From: Paraburkholderia sp. CNPSo 3272
GTDB taxonomy: Bacteria; Pseudomonadota; Gammaproteobacteria; Burkholderiales; Burkholderiaceae
Assembly: GCF_024206495.1 (NCBI RefSeq)
Contig: NZ_JAMBPQ010000010.1
Location: forward strand, 124,001 to 188,000
DNA: 64,000 nt
Direction: 5' to 3'
Shown here in pieces: positions 34,533 to 42,991 of the stretch. How positions within the stretch are numbered: the stretch's first letter is position 1; the number at the start of each line of letters is the position of its first letter. A model generated the notes under the pieces. It was not told where the DNA came from. It made no database searches and was given only the letters and a program-made list of their open reading frames with translations. The position numbers and the translations under genes are program-made.

Positions 34533-35333
34533 TTACTCCGGCTTCACCGCCACAGAAGCCTCGGAGGTCAGCATCATGAACGTGAAGCTCTCCTGCAGAT
34601 ACAGCTTTACGCTCTTGTCGTCATGCGACGAATAGCCGATCGACACATCCTGCCCGAGGTGGAACGCGAAATCGCCGCCACGCGTGCTCAGGATCGCGCC
34701 GCCTTCGATGGCCGGCGCCCAGATGATCTCGCCATTCACCAGGCGGCGAATGTGCTCGAGAATCGGATAGCCCTGGTCGCTCGCTTCGCTCACCGCCGTG
34801 TACGCATCGGAGCCGAGCAGCACCGCATACGGGCCGTCCACGCCTTGCAGGCGCAACTGTTCGAGCGCCTTGGCGATGACCGTCGGGTAATCGGCGATAT
34901 CGGCCGGCATCGGCAGGACAGGATTCGACGAGCCCTCGCGGATGCCCGTGATCTGCGCGGCCCTGTAGCCATCGAAAATCGCGCGGTCTTCCGCGAACGC
35001 GAGGCGCGTGGCCGCGTCCTTGGCCGGCTGCCAGTCGGAGTCTTCGGCGCCGCGCTCCACGTCGTCGATGGCGTCGCGCGAAAGTTCGAACGGCACGCGC
35101 AATTCCACGATCGCCTTCACTTCGCGCTGGCGCGCGCGGATGCCTTCGAGCGGCGCTTCGATGCCGTTCTGGTGGCCGGTGCCCACTGCGGCGAGCGCCG
35201 GGCCGCCGGGGCCCTCGACGTCCACGACGCGGCGGCCCGCGAGCGAGCGCTTGAAGGTGCGCGCAACTTCTTCTTCGATTTGCGACCACGCGGCCGTGGA
35301 AATGGGCGCCAGCTCGCGATGGAGGTTATTCAT
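34533..35333 (-). CDS. Encapsulin shell protein (family 1)
   Basis: 266 residues from the ATG at 35333 with AGGAG upstream, inside the last bases of the peroxidase gene (8-base overlap). The HK97-like shell protein family is marked by MNNLHRELAPISTAAWSQIEEEVARTFKRSLAGRRVVDVEGPGG at the N-terminus, DWQPAKDAATRLAFAEDRAIFDGY in the middle and SIGYSSHDDKSVKLYLQESFTFMML near the end. It self-assembles into a 60-subunit nanocompartment. The cargo is the adjacent DyP peroxidase, whose C-terminal targeting peptide is intact. Known class of system. Confidence 0.95.
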   Translation of the reverse strand: MNNLHRELAPISTAAWSQIEEEVARTFKRSLAGRRVVDVEGPGGPALAAVGTGHQNGIEAPLEGIRARQREVKAIVELRVPFELSRDAIDDVERGAEDSDWQPAKDAATRLAFAEDRAIFDGYRAAQITGIREGSSNPVLPMPADIADYPTVIAKALEQLRLQGVDGPYAVLLGSDAYTAVSEASDQGYPILEHIRRLVNGEIIWAPAIEGGAILSTRGGDFAFHLGQDVSIGYSSHDDKSVKLYLQESFTFMMLTSEASVAVKPE

Positions 35334-36411
35334 ACCGGGGTGCTCCTTTGAGGGATCCGATGGCGAGCGAGCCGTCCGCGCTCGGCGCGGCGGCTGGCTC
35401 GGTTTCTGTTTCCGATGCATGGGCGGCGCTCACCTCGACGGTGGGCGCGGCGCCCGGGTCGACTTCGGCGAGCGCTTCGAGCAGCGTCTGCGACGGCACG
35501 AAGAAGAGTCCCCCCGTGACGGCGCGGCTGAAGTCGAGCAGCCGGTCGTAGTTGCCGGGCGGCAGGCCCACGAACATGTTTTCGAGCATCTGTTCGATCG
35601 GCTCGGGCGAGCGCGCGTAGCCGATGAAGTAGGTGCCGAATTCGGCCGAACCGGGCCGGCCGAACGGCATGTTGTCGCGCAGGATCTTGATCTCGTTGCC
35701 CGCGTCGTCTTCGAGCGTCGTGAGCGAGCTGTGCGACCAGCTCGGCTTCACGGCTTCGTCGAGTTCGATGTCCTGGAGCTTGGTGCGCCCGATGATGTGC
35801 TCCTGGGCCTCCACTGAAAGCGCGTTCCAGCCTTTCATGTCGTGCATGTACTTCTGCACGAGCACGTAGCTGCCGCCGCAGAATTCGGGATCTTCGCTTT
35901 CGCCGATCACCGTGAAATGGACGGCGTCGTTGCCCGTCGGATTCTCGGTGCCGTCGACGAAGCCGATCATCGCGCGCATGTCGAAGTTGCGAAAGCCGTG
36001 CACTTCGTCCACGGTCGTGACCGCACCTTCGAGGCGCAACATGAGCTGGGTGGCCAGCTCGAAACAGAGGTCGGTTTCATCAGCGCGAATGTGCAGCAGG
36101 ATGTCGCCCGGCGTGGCGATGGCCTTGCGCTCGCCGGTGCCGAATTCGCGGAACGGGTGCAGGCCGGCCGGGCGCGGCTCGCCGAACAGCTTGTCCCATG
36201 CGTCGGATGAAAAGCCGACCACGCACGACAGATTGCCGGCGGGCACGCGCTTGCCGACCGCGCGCACGAGGTTGGCGACGTCGGCGCACCAGGCGCGCAC
36301 GGTGGCGCGGCTCGCGGCGTCGTCGTTGACGGTTGCGACGATGAAGAAGGCATTGCGCGTGACGGCGCTGGAGACGGACTGCGGTTCCTGCGTGAGAGAG
36401 GCCGGCGTCAT
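35326..36411 (-). CDS. DyP-type peroxidase, encapsulin cargo
   Basis: 361 residues. The dye-decolorising peroxidase signature GFVDGTENP is at 150-158 with catalytic Asp153; the heme-ligand His is His227 (PSWSHSSL) and the distal Arg is Arg245 (ILRDNMPFG). The last ~15 residues, DGSLAIGSLKGAPRYE, are the canonical encapsulin-targeting peptide, joined by a Ala/Glu/Thr/Pro-rich flexible linker (~318-346). It would oxidise phenolics or ferrous iron with peroxide inside the encapsulin shell. The stop overlaps the encapsulin start by 8 bases, so shell and cargo are co-translated. The start has only a weak Shine-Dalgarno. Confidence 0.95.
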   Translation of the reverse strand: MTPASLTQEPQSVSSAVTRNAFFIVATVNDDAASRATVRAWCADVANLVRAVGKRVPAGNLSCVVGFSSDAWDKLFGEPRPAGLHPFREFGTGERKAIATPGDILLHIRADETDLCFELATQLMLRLEGAVTTVDEVHGFRNFDMRAMIGFVDGTENPTGNDAVHFTVIGESEDPEFCGGSYVLVQKYMHDMKGWNALSVEAQEHIIGRTKLQDIELDEAVKPSWSHSSLTTLEDDAGNEIKILRDNMPFGRPGSAEFGTYFIGYARSPEPIEQMLENMFVGLPPGNYDRLLDFSRAVTGGLFFVPSQTLLEALAEVDPGAAPTVEVSAAHASETETEPAAAPSADGSLAIGSLKGAPRYE

Positions 36412-36561
36412 GATGTGGGGTATCGCTCGTGAGTCCAGAGTCGGTTTGGGTTTTGCTGCGCCCGCATAGTTTAGCCAAACTCGGGGAAAACGGCCGTTTG
36501 CAGGCGAGTGGGTGCCGTGCGACGATAGTCATCGTGATATCGACGTGCCCTGACGGGTAGG

Positions 36562-36700
36562 CCGGAGCAAGCGCTAAAGCGCTAACTCCGGATCGACAGC
36601 TTTGCATGGGACCGGAGCAAGCGCTAAAGCGCTAACTCCGGATCGACAGCTTTGCATGGGACCGGAGTAAGCGCTAAAGCGCTAACTCCGGTCGACAGGA
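36562..36700 (+). repeat. 50-bp tandem hairpin repeat array, 2.8 units
   Basis: Units begin at 36562, 36612 and 36662 with an exact 50-base period. Each starts CCGGAG[C/T]AAGCGCT and continues to CGCTAACTCCGG, arms able to pair; two units end GATCGACAGCTTTGCATGGGA, while the last changes to GTCGACAGGAGAC and supplies the Shine-Dalgarno of the gene at 36709. A degenerate copy is at 26324-26373. No spacers, so not CRISPR. Confidence 0.9.
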
Positions 36701-36708
36701 GACACACG

Positions 36709-36981
36709 ATGTGGGACCACACCGAGCATGAAGGCTTCGAGATCTGGGTGCTGCCGATTCCGGCGTTCGGGCCGCGCGCGCCCGAGCCGCTGTTCCACTA
36801 CAGCGGCTATATCTGCCGCCACGGCGCGGACGCCCATGTCGAAGGGCGAAGCGTGCGCTTTCACGACATGATGCGCAACTACACCGGCCCCGACGCCGCG
36901 CTCGACGCCGCCTACGCGGTCGCGCGCAAGCGTATCGACCGCTTCCATGCCACGGGAAGCTGGGGCGAGAGCCCGGCCTGA
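36709..36981 (+). CDS. Small conserved hypothetical protein behind the repeat array
   Basis: 90 residues from the ATG at 36709, whose AGGAG is 8 bases upstream and lies in the last repeat unit. The protein is soluble, with MWDHTEHEGFEIWVLPIPAFGP, then FHYSGYICRHGADA and VEGRSVRFHDMMRNY, and a helical C-terminus. Looks like a short beta-sandwich-then-helix protein, conserved in Burkholderia as hypothetical. Divergent from the DyP/encapsulin operon across the repeat; any functional link is speculation. Confidence 0.7.
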   Translation: MWDHTEHEGFEIWVLPIPAFGPRAPEPLFHYSGYICRHGADAHVEGRSVRFHDMMRNYTGPDAALDAAYAVARKRIDRFHATGSWGESPA

Positions 36982-36997
36982 GCCTTCAATTTCCTTT

Positions 36998-39076
36998 TTA
37001 GCGGCCGCCCTGCACAATCAGCTTCACAGGCCGTCCTTCGCAGCTCACCTCGCCCGGCAGCGCGAGCGTACGCCAGTCCGCCGGTTGGCCTGGGGCGCTT
37101 AGATCGGAGGCGTCGTCGGGATAGGTCGTGACCACGTTGAACGGCCACGACCCGCGCCGCAGCCGCTCGTGGACGAGCGAGCCGACCCAGATCGGCGTGG
37201 GCTCCCCGCTGCTCGCGTGGCCATCGCCAGTGCCGTTTCCATTGCGCCGCGGCGCGAGCGCGTAGCCCGAAGGCCAGAAGCGCAGCACGTCGCGGCGGCT
37301 GCCCGGCTCGCCCGCGTCGCCTGGCTTCGCGGCGAGGCGCGCGCGGGCGAATACGAGCGGTGAGGGCAGGCCGTTGTTCAGCTTCGGCAGCAGCGGCAGC
37401 GACATCACGTCCACGTTCGGTGCGACGAGCGATAGCACGCTTCGCACGGATATCTGCGGACCTTCGGCCCAGCCCGCGTCGCGCAGCGCCGCGCGCAGGT
37501 CGTCGGCGCTCGCGGCCCACTGGATCGTCATCGGCTCGCGGCGCGCGCCTTTCATGTCGAAGCGATAGCACGCAAACGTCCTCCAGAGCGAATCGCTCCA
37601 CTGCATTTGCGAGAGGACGACAGGCGGCGCCGCCGCGGTCGTGGGCGGCGTGGGCGTGCGCCCGGCCGGCACGGTCTGCAGCAGAACGGCGCCGACCAGC
37701 ACGAGGAGCACGATGGGCGGCACGTATGCGCGTTGCGGCGGCCGCTTGGGGTAGCGCCAGAGCGAGGTGAGCACCACGATCGCCACCCAGATGGCTGCGA
37801 AGGCCGCGCCGCCGATCGCGTCCGAGAACAGGAAGCGGTCGAAATAGAGCCCCGCGAACGCCACCGCCACGATGATCGCGTTGCCGAGCGCGGCGACGAG
37901 CGCGGCCTCCAGCATGCTCGCGCGGCGCACGAGCAGGAACATCACGAAACCGTAGACGATCACCATCGACGACACGCGGTCGCTCGGGAACACATAGGCC
38001 TCGACGGCCTGGCCGCCGCCTGGCGACGTATGGTGGATCACGAAGCGCAGGATGAAGATGAGCAACTGCGAAACGGCCGCCGCGATCATCCAGTAAGCGA
38101 TGGTGCGCCAACGCCGCTCCAGCACCATCCAGATGCCCGCCGTCGCGATGAGCGCCGCGAGCGTCCAGGTGCTGCCGAGCGTTTCGACGCGCGCGAGGGC
38201 CGCGTCGGCCCAGGTGGTGCGGATCGACTGCAGGAACTGGCGCACGGACTGGTCGATTTGCACGAGCGGCGCGCCGCGCAGCACGTTGCCGAGCACATAG
38301 GAAAACACGGCCGCGCAGATCGGCACGAGGCCCGTGATCACGATGACGGGGCCGAGCGCGGGCTGCGCCGGGTCGAGCAGGCGGGCGATGCGCTTCGAGG
38401 CGCGCCCGGGATGCTGCGCCGCCCACTGCGCCGCGCTGCGCCGTGACGCGCCGGCCCAGCTGTCGATGTGCAGGAGCAGCATGCGCACGAAGCGCCAGAT
38501 GAGCCAGACCGCGAGCGCGACGATGCCGATGACGACCACCAGCCGGAACGACACTGCGCCCGCGAGCTGGAGCGAGGCGCCGAACACCACGCCCGGCACG
38601 ATATGCGCGGGCGCCCAGACTAGCGCGGAAATCACGTTCATCATGAAGAAGCGCATGGGCTTCATGCCGGCCATGCCCGCGACGATCGGCACCACGGCGC
38701 GCAGCGGCGCGATGAAGCGCGCGAGGATCACGCTGCGCGTGCCGTGGCTCACGAAGTAGGCGTGCGCGCGCTCGAGAATGGCGGGGTGGCGGCTGAACGG
38801 CCACATCTGGGCCAGCGAGCCGCGGTAGCGATGGCCGATCCAGAAGCTCACGCCGTCGCCGGCCACCGCGCCCGCAATGGCGCAGACGAACAGCCAGCCG
38901 AGGTTGATGGTGCCGGTGGCGGCGAACGCGCCGGCAACGAACATCGCCGTGCTGCCGGGAATGAACGTGCCGACGAACGCGAGCGATTCGAGGAAAGCGG
39001 CGACCACGACAAAGGCGAGCGTCCACGTCGCGTGCGCGGCGAGCAGGTGCAGCAAATGATCGTAGGCGTGCTCCAT
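36998..39076 (-). CDS. DedA - PAP2 - LssY-C three-domain membrane protein
   Basis: 692 residues from the ATG at 39076. Residues ~10-200 are a DedA/SNARE-associated domain (LAFVGTFIPGSTAMFVAGAF, FWIGHRYRG, ARFIAPLRAVVPIVAGMAGM). Residues ~240-430 are a PAP2-like membrane domain, and ~480-690 a soluble LssY C-terminal-type domain (FACYRFDMKGARREPMTIQWAAS...). The three PAP2 motifs are degenerate: the usual PSGH site reads PSDR (364-367) and the SR...H...D site reads AGLYFDRFLFSDAIGG (~408-423), so the phosphatase activity is probably lost. DedA parts move lipid carriers such as undecaprenyl phosphate in relatives. Convergent with the gene at 36709. Confidence 0.85.
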   Translation of the reverse strand: MEHAYDHLLHLLAAHATWTLAFVVVAAFLESLAFVGTFIPGSTAMFVAGAFAATGTINLGWLFVCAIAGAVAGDGVSFWIGHRYRGSLAQMWPFSRHPAILERAHAYFVSHGTRSVILARFIAPLRAVVPIVAGMAGMKPMRFFMMNVISALVWAPAHIVPGVVFGASLQLAGAVSFRLVVVIGIVALAVWLIWRFVRMLLLHIDSWAGASRRSAAQWAAQHPGRASKRIARLLDPAQPALGPVIVITGLVPICAAVFSYVLGNVLRGAPLVQIDQSVRQFLQSIRTTWADAALARVETLGSTWTLAALIATAGIWMVLERRWRTIAYWMIAAAVSQLLIFILRFVIHHTSPGGGQAVEAYVFPSDRVSSMVIVYGFVMFLLVRRASMLEAALVAALGNAIIVAVAFAGLYFDRFLFSDAIGGAAFAAIWVAIVVLTSLWRYPKRPPQRAYVPPIVLLVLVGAVLLQTVPAGRTPTPPTTAAAPPVVLSQMQWSDSLWRTFACYRFDMKGARREPMTIQWAASADDLRAALRDAGWAEGPQISVRSVLSLVAPNVDVMSLPLLPKLNNGLPSPLVFARARLAAKPGDAGEPGSRRDVLRFWPSGYALAPRRNGNGTGDGHASSGEPTPIWVGSLVHERLRRGSWPFNVVTTYPDDASDLSAPGQPADWRTLALPGEVSCEGRPVKLIVQGGR

Positions 39077-39345
39077 GAGCGGGGCGGGTTCGTTTGCTGG
39101 GGCTCGCGGGACGGGCGCGAGATCGGGCGGGTGCCGGTCCGCACCGGCGTTGCGCAACTAGCCGCAAGCGGCGTGCGGGACCATCAGGCGCAATATAACC
39201 GGGCGCGCGCAACTACGTGCGACGCGAGGCCGGGCGGGGCGAAGCGAGGGGGCGAAGGCGGCGGTCGCGTCGCGCGGCGGCGACGCGCAAGGGGGGCGGC
39301 GTATCGCGGTGCTGCGCTGCGAGTCCGGGTACGGCCGGGACTGAC

Positions 39346-40560
39346 TCAGATAACACCTTTCTCTTTCAAGCCGGCGAGCTGTTGCGCCGAATAGCCGAGC
39401 ATCGACTGCAGGACCTCCTGCGTGCCTTCGCCCAGTTGCGGAGGCGCATGCCGCACGGGCAGGCGTTCGCCGTCGAAGCGCCACGGCGGCGCGAGTACCG
39501 GCGTCGTGCCGCTTTCGGTATGCGGATGCGGCTGCTGCGTGACGAGCCCGCCAAGCGTTGCGCGCGGCGACAGCAGCGCCTCGCGCAAGCCCGCCACTTC
39601 GCCGCACGGGATGCCCGCGGCCGCGAGACGTTCGAGCAGGAGTTTGCGCGGACGGCTGCCCAGTTCGCGCGTGAGTTCGGGCACTAGCGTGTCGCGGTTC
39701 TGCCCGCGCAGGATGTTGGTCTTGTAGCGTGCGTCGTCGGCGAGGTCGGCGCGCTCGATCACCTCGCGGCAAAAGCGCTCGAACTGCGCGTTGTTGCCCA
39801 CGGTGATGACGAGCGGACCATCGGCCGCATCGAACACGCCATACGGCACGATAGACGGGTGCGCATTGCCGTAACGCGGCGGGTCCTCGCCGATCAGCAG
39901 CGCTTCGAGGCCGTAGTAAGCGGTAATCATGAGGCCGCAATCGAACAGCGCCATCTCGATGTGGCGCCCGCGACCCGTGCGCTCGCGCTCGTAGAGGGCG
40001 GCGAGCATTGCCTGTGCGGAATACATGCCCGTGAAAAGATCCACGGCCGCTACACCGAATTTGAGCGGCGGCTGGTCGGCTTCGCCGTTCATCGCCATGA
40101 GGCCCGTTTCGCCCTGCACGACGAGGTCGTAGCCGGGGCGTGTCGCTTCGGGTCCCGTGCGGTCGTAGCCCGAAATCGAGCAATAGATGAGACGCGGATT
40201 CTCTGCGCTCAGCTGCTCGTAGCCGAGCCCGAGCTTCTGCGCGCCGCCGAACTTGAAGTTCTGCACGACGATGTCGCTGGTTTTCGCCAGCTCGCGCACG
40301 ATCTGCTGGCCTTCGGGCGTTTGCAGATCGAGCGTGATCGAACGCTTGTTGCGATTCACGCTGTTGAAGTACGCGGTCTCGGTCTTGCCGACGCGCACGC
40401 CCCAGTCGCGCGTGTCGTCGCCGCGGTCTGGATGCTCGATCTTGATGACCTCCGCGCCGAGATCGCCGAGCACCATCGCGCTCCACGGTCCGGCCAGTAC
40501 GCGCGAAAGATCGAGCACGCGCACGCCCGCCAGGGGCAAGCTGTTTTTATCCGTCTGCAT
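39346..40560 (-). CDS. Class III CoA-transferase (CaiB/BaiF/Frc)
   Basis: 404 residues from the ATG at 40560 with AGGAG 9 bases upstream (a TTG precedes it in frame). N-terminal LAGVRVLDLSRVLAGPWSAMVLGDLGAEVIKIEHP is the family hallmark, the catalytic Asp is in FGVAAVDLFTGMYSA, and the glycine-loop region includes GNNAQFERFCREV. It transfers CoA between acyl-CoA and a carboxylate. As last gene of the pim-like operon it likely activates the dicarboxylic acid in place of a CoA ligase, using succinyl-CoA or the pathway's own acyl-CoA as donor; this is inference. Confidence 0.9.
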   Translation of the reverse strand: MQTDKNSLPLAGVRVLDLSRVLAGPWSAMVLGDLGAEVIKIEHPDRGDDTRDWGVRVGKTETAYFNSVNRNKRSITLDLQTPEGQQIVRELAKTSDIVVQNFKFGGAQKLGLGYEQLSAENPRLIYCSISGYDRTGPEATRPGYDLVVQGETGLMAMNGEADQPPLKFGVAAVDLFTGMYSAQAMLAALYERERTGRGRHIEMALFDCGLMITAYYGLEALLIGEDPPRYGNAHPSIVPYGVFDAADGPLVITVGNNAQFERFCREVIERADLADDARYKTNILRGQNRDTLVPELTRELGSRPRKLLLERLAAAGIPCGEVAGLREALLSPRATLGGLVTQQPHPHTESGTTPVLAPPWRFDGERLPVRHAPPQLGEGTQEVLQSMLGYSAQQLAGLKEKGVI

Positions 40561-40612
40561 CAACAGGTACTCCTGGTTCGTTGTCGGGGCAACGCAGCCG
40601 CCCCTTCATGGC

Positions 40613-41749
40613 TCACGCCGCCTCACGCCCCAATGCGATATAGCGCGCGAGATGATGATCCTCGTCGCCGAGCTGATGATCGATCATCACGAGCCGCTTT
40701 GCATAGTGCGCGAGCGGCAGTTCCCACGTCATGCCGATGCCGCCGTGCAGCTGGATCGCTTCTTCGGCCACGCGCGCGCCGATGCGCCCGATCGTGTACT
40801 TGGCGGCCGAAAGCGCACGTTCGCGCTGCGCGCGCGGCGCGTCGATCGCCGCTGCCGCGTTGATGACCGCCGAGCGCGCCTGCTCGATTTCGAGCAGCAC
40901 GTCCGCCATGCGATGCTGCAACGCCTGGAAGCTGCCGATGGGCAAACCGAACTGCTTGCGCGTGCGCAGGTATTCGAGCGTGAAGTCGCGCGCGATTTCC
41001 ATCGCGCCCACGGCCTCCGATGCGAGCGCGACGATGCCGTATCCGCGTGCATGTTCGAGCGTCGCGAAGCCGGTGCCTCGCGCGCCGACGAGCGCATCGG
41101 CATTCACCTTCACGTTGTCGAGCGTCACTTCCGCTGCGCGGCCGCCGTCGAACTTGCGGTAGCCACGCAAGCTCACGCCCGCTGCGTCGCGCGGCACGAG
41201 GAAGAGGGAGACGCCTGCTTCGTCGAATTCATCCCCGGAGGTACGCGCCGAAACGAGCAGCACATCGGCGTGTTCGGCGAGCTGCACGACGCCCTTCGCG
41301 CCTTGCAGCACCCAGCCATCGCCGCTTTTCTCCGCGCGCGTCCCCACCCGTGCGTCCTCGTAGTGCGAACCCGGCTCGTCGTGCGCGAGGGCGGCGATTT
41401 GCGAGCCGTCGATGAACGAGGCAATGCGCGCGCGCTGCGCCTCGCTGCCCGCGTGGGCGAGCGCGCGGCCGACGATCAGCGTGTCGAGGAAAGGCTCGAC
41501 GACGAGTCCGCGCCCGAGCGCTTCGAACACCACGGCGACATCGAAGCCCGCGCCGCCAAAGCCGCCATCGGCCTCGTCGAACAGCGCGCCGATCACGCCG
41601 AGTTCGGCGAAGCGCTGCCACATCCCTGCGCTAAAGCCTTCTTCGGAGCGCGCGATTGTATCGCGCATATTGAAACCGTATTGCTCCGTGATGAAACGAT
41701 TGAGCGTGTCCGCAAGCATGCGGCGGTCTTCTGTGTGCTGGAAGTCCAT
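40613..41749 (-). CDS. Acyl-CoA dehydrogenase, PimD-like (small subunit)
   Basis: 378 residues. The ACAD core is present (MDFQHTEDRRMLADTLNRFITEQYG, AIQLHGGIGMTWELPLAHYAKRLVMIDHQLGD), but the FAD-strand region is atypical (GVSLFLVPRDAAGV) and the final catalytic Glu region of monomeric ACADs is missing. This fits PimD, the partner of PimC in the pimeloyl-CoA dehydrogenase heterodimer of Rhodopseudomonas. Located directly downstream of the PimC-like gene with a 19-base gap. It would oxidise a dicarboxyl-CoA with electrons to ETF. Confidence 0.85.
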   Translation of the reverse strand: MDFQHTEDRRMLADTLNRFITEQYGFNMRDTIARSEEGFSAGMWQRFAELGVIGALFDEADGGFGGAGFDVAVVFEALGRGLVVEPFLDTLIVGRALAHAGSEAQRARIASFIDGSQIAALAHDEPGSHYEDARVGTRAEKSGDGWVLQGAKGVVQLAEHADVLLVSARTSGDEFDEAGVSLFLVPRDAAGVSLRGYRKFDGGRAAEVTLDNVKVNADALVGARGTGFATLEHARGYGIVALASEAVGAMEIARDFTLEYLRTRKQFGLPIGSFQALQHRMADVLLEIEQARSAVINAAAAIDAPRAQRERALSAAKYTIGRIGARVAEEAIQLHGGIGMTWELPLAHYAKRLVMIDHQLGDEDHHLARYIALGREAA

Positions 41750-41768
41750 GGCGTGCCTCTCAAAGATC

Positions 41769-42965
41769 TCAAAGACCGAGAATCATCTTGGAGATGATGT
41801 TCTTCTGAATTTCGTTGGAGCCGCCGAAAATCGACAGCTTGCGGTTGTTGAAGTATTGCGCGGCGGCGCTGGCGGCTTCATCGGGCCCGATTGCCTCGTC
41901 GGCATACCCTGCTTCGAGCGCTTCCTCGACGAACGGCGTGGCATACGGTCCCCTCGCGCGGCGCAGCAGCGAGGAAATCTCCTGGCGGATCTCGGTGCCT
42001 CGAATCTTGAGCATCGAGCTTTCCGCACCGGGCGCGCCGCCGCCCGCCACCGCAGCGATCACGCGCAGGTTGGTCGTCTTCATGTTCTCCAGATCGATTT
42101 CGACCTTGGCGATGCGCGCCGCAAATTGCGGGTCTTCCGCGAGCGCCCTGCCGTTGCGGGTGATTTTCTGCGCGGCGCGCTTCAGGCGTGCGAGCGCCGC
42201 CACCGAAAAGCCCACGCCTGCGATATTCGTGCGCTCATACGTGAGCAGATATTTCGCGTAGGTCCAGCCGCGGTTTTCTTCACCAACCAGGTTCGCCACC
42301 GGCACGCGCACGTCGGTGAAAAATACTTCGTTTACCTCATGTTCTCCGTCGAGCGTGACGATGGGGCGAAGCTCGATGCCCGGCGTGTTCATGTCGATCA
42401 GCAGGAAGCTGATGCCTTCCTGCTTGCGCACGTCGGTGGCGGTGCGCACGAGGCAGAAAATCATGTTCGCGTAGTGGCCGAGCGTGGTCCACGTTTTCTG
42501 GCCGTTCACCACGTAATGGTCGCCGTCACGAACGGCTGTGGTGCGCAGCGAGGCGAGGTCCGAGCCCGCGCCCGGTTCCGAGTAGCCCTGGCACCACCAG
42601 TCCGAACCGTCGAGAATGCGCGGCAGCCAATAGCGCTTTTGCGCCTCGCTGCCGTACTTGATGAGCACGGGCCCGAGCATGTTCACGCCGAACGGCACGA
42701 TGCGCGGCGCGCCTGCAATCGCGCATTCGTTCTCGAAGATGAACTTCTGCACGGCGCTCCAGCCGGGGCCGCCGTATTCCTGCGGCCAGTGATTCGCGAG
42801 CCAGCCCCTTTCGTGGAGGATGGCGTGCCATTGCGCCATGTCGTCGCGCGTAAGGTGCCGGCCGTTGCTCACCTTGCTGGCAAGGCGCTGCGGCAGCCGG
42901 TCGTTCAGGAACGCGAGCACTTCGCTGCGAAACGCCTCTTCTTCGGCGGTGAATTTGAGGTCCAT
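41769..42965 (-). CDS. Acyl-CoA dehydrogenase, PimC-like (large subunit)
   Basis: 398 residues. It begins MDLKFTAEEEAFRSEVLAFLND and has the FAD-binding segments WWCQGYSEPGAGSDLASLRTTAV and GISFLLIDMNTPGI, ending FGGSNEIQKNIISKMILGL, all strong ACAD signatures. Pairing with the next gene and the preceding PimF-like trifunctional protein mirrors the pim operon for odd-chain or C6-C14 dicarboxylates. The substrate could equally be another acyl-CoA; only the gene order points to dicarboxylates. Confidence 0.88.
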   Translation of the reverse strand: MDLKFTAEEEAFRSEVLAFLNDRLPQRLASKVSNGRHLTRDDMAQWHAILHERGWLANHWPQEYGGPGWSAVQKFIFENECAIAGAPRIVPFGVNMLGPVLIKYGSEAQKRYWLPRILDGSDWWCQGYSEPGAGSDLASLRTTAVRDGDHYVVNGQKTWTTLGHYANMIFCLVRTATDVRKQEGISFLLIDMNTPGIELRPIVTLDGEHEVNEVFFTDVRVPVANLVGEENRGWTYAKYLLTYERTNIAGVGFSVAALARLKRAAQKITRNGRALAEDPQFAARIAKVEIDLENMKTTNLRVIAAVAGGGAPGAESSMLKIRGTEIRQEISSLLRRARGPYATPFVEEALEAGYADEAIGPDEAASAAAQYFNNRKLSIFGGSNEIQKNIISKMILGL

Positions 42966-42991
42966 GTGTGAAAAGCTCCTTCAGGGCACAT

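Noticed and set aside
36562..36700. Possible CRISPR array
   Set aside because: The units are contiguous without variable spacers, and no cas genes are near.
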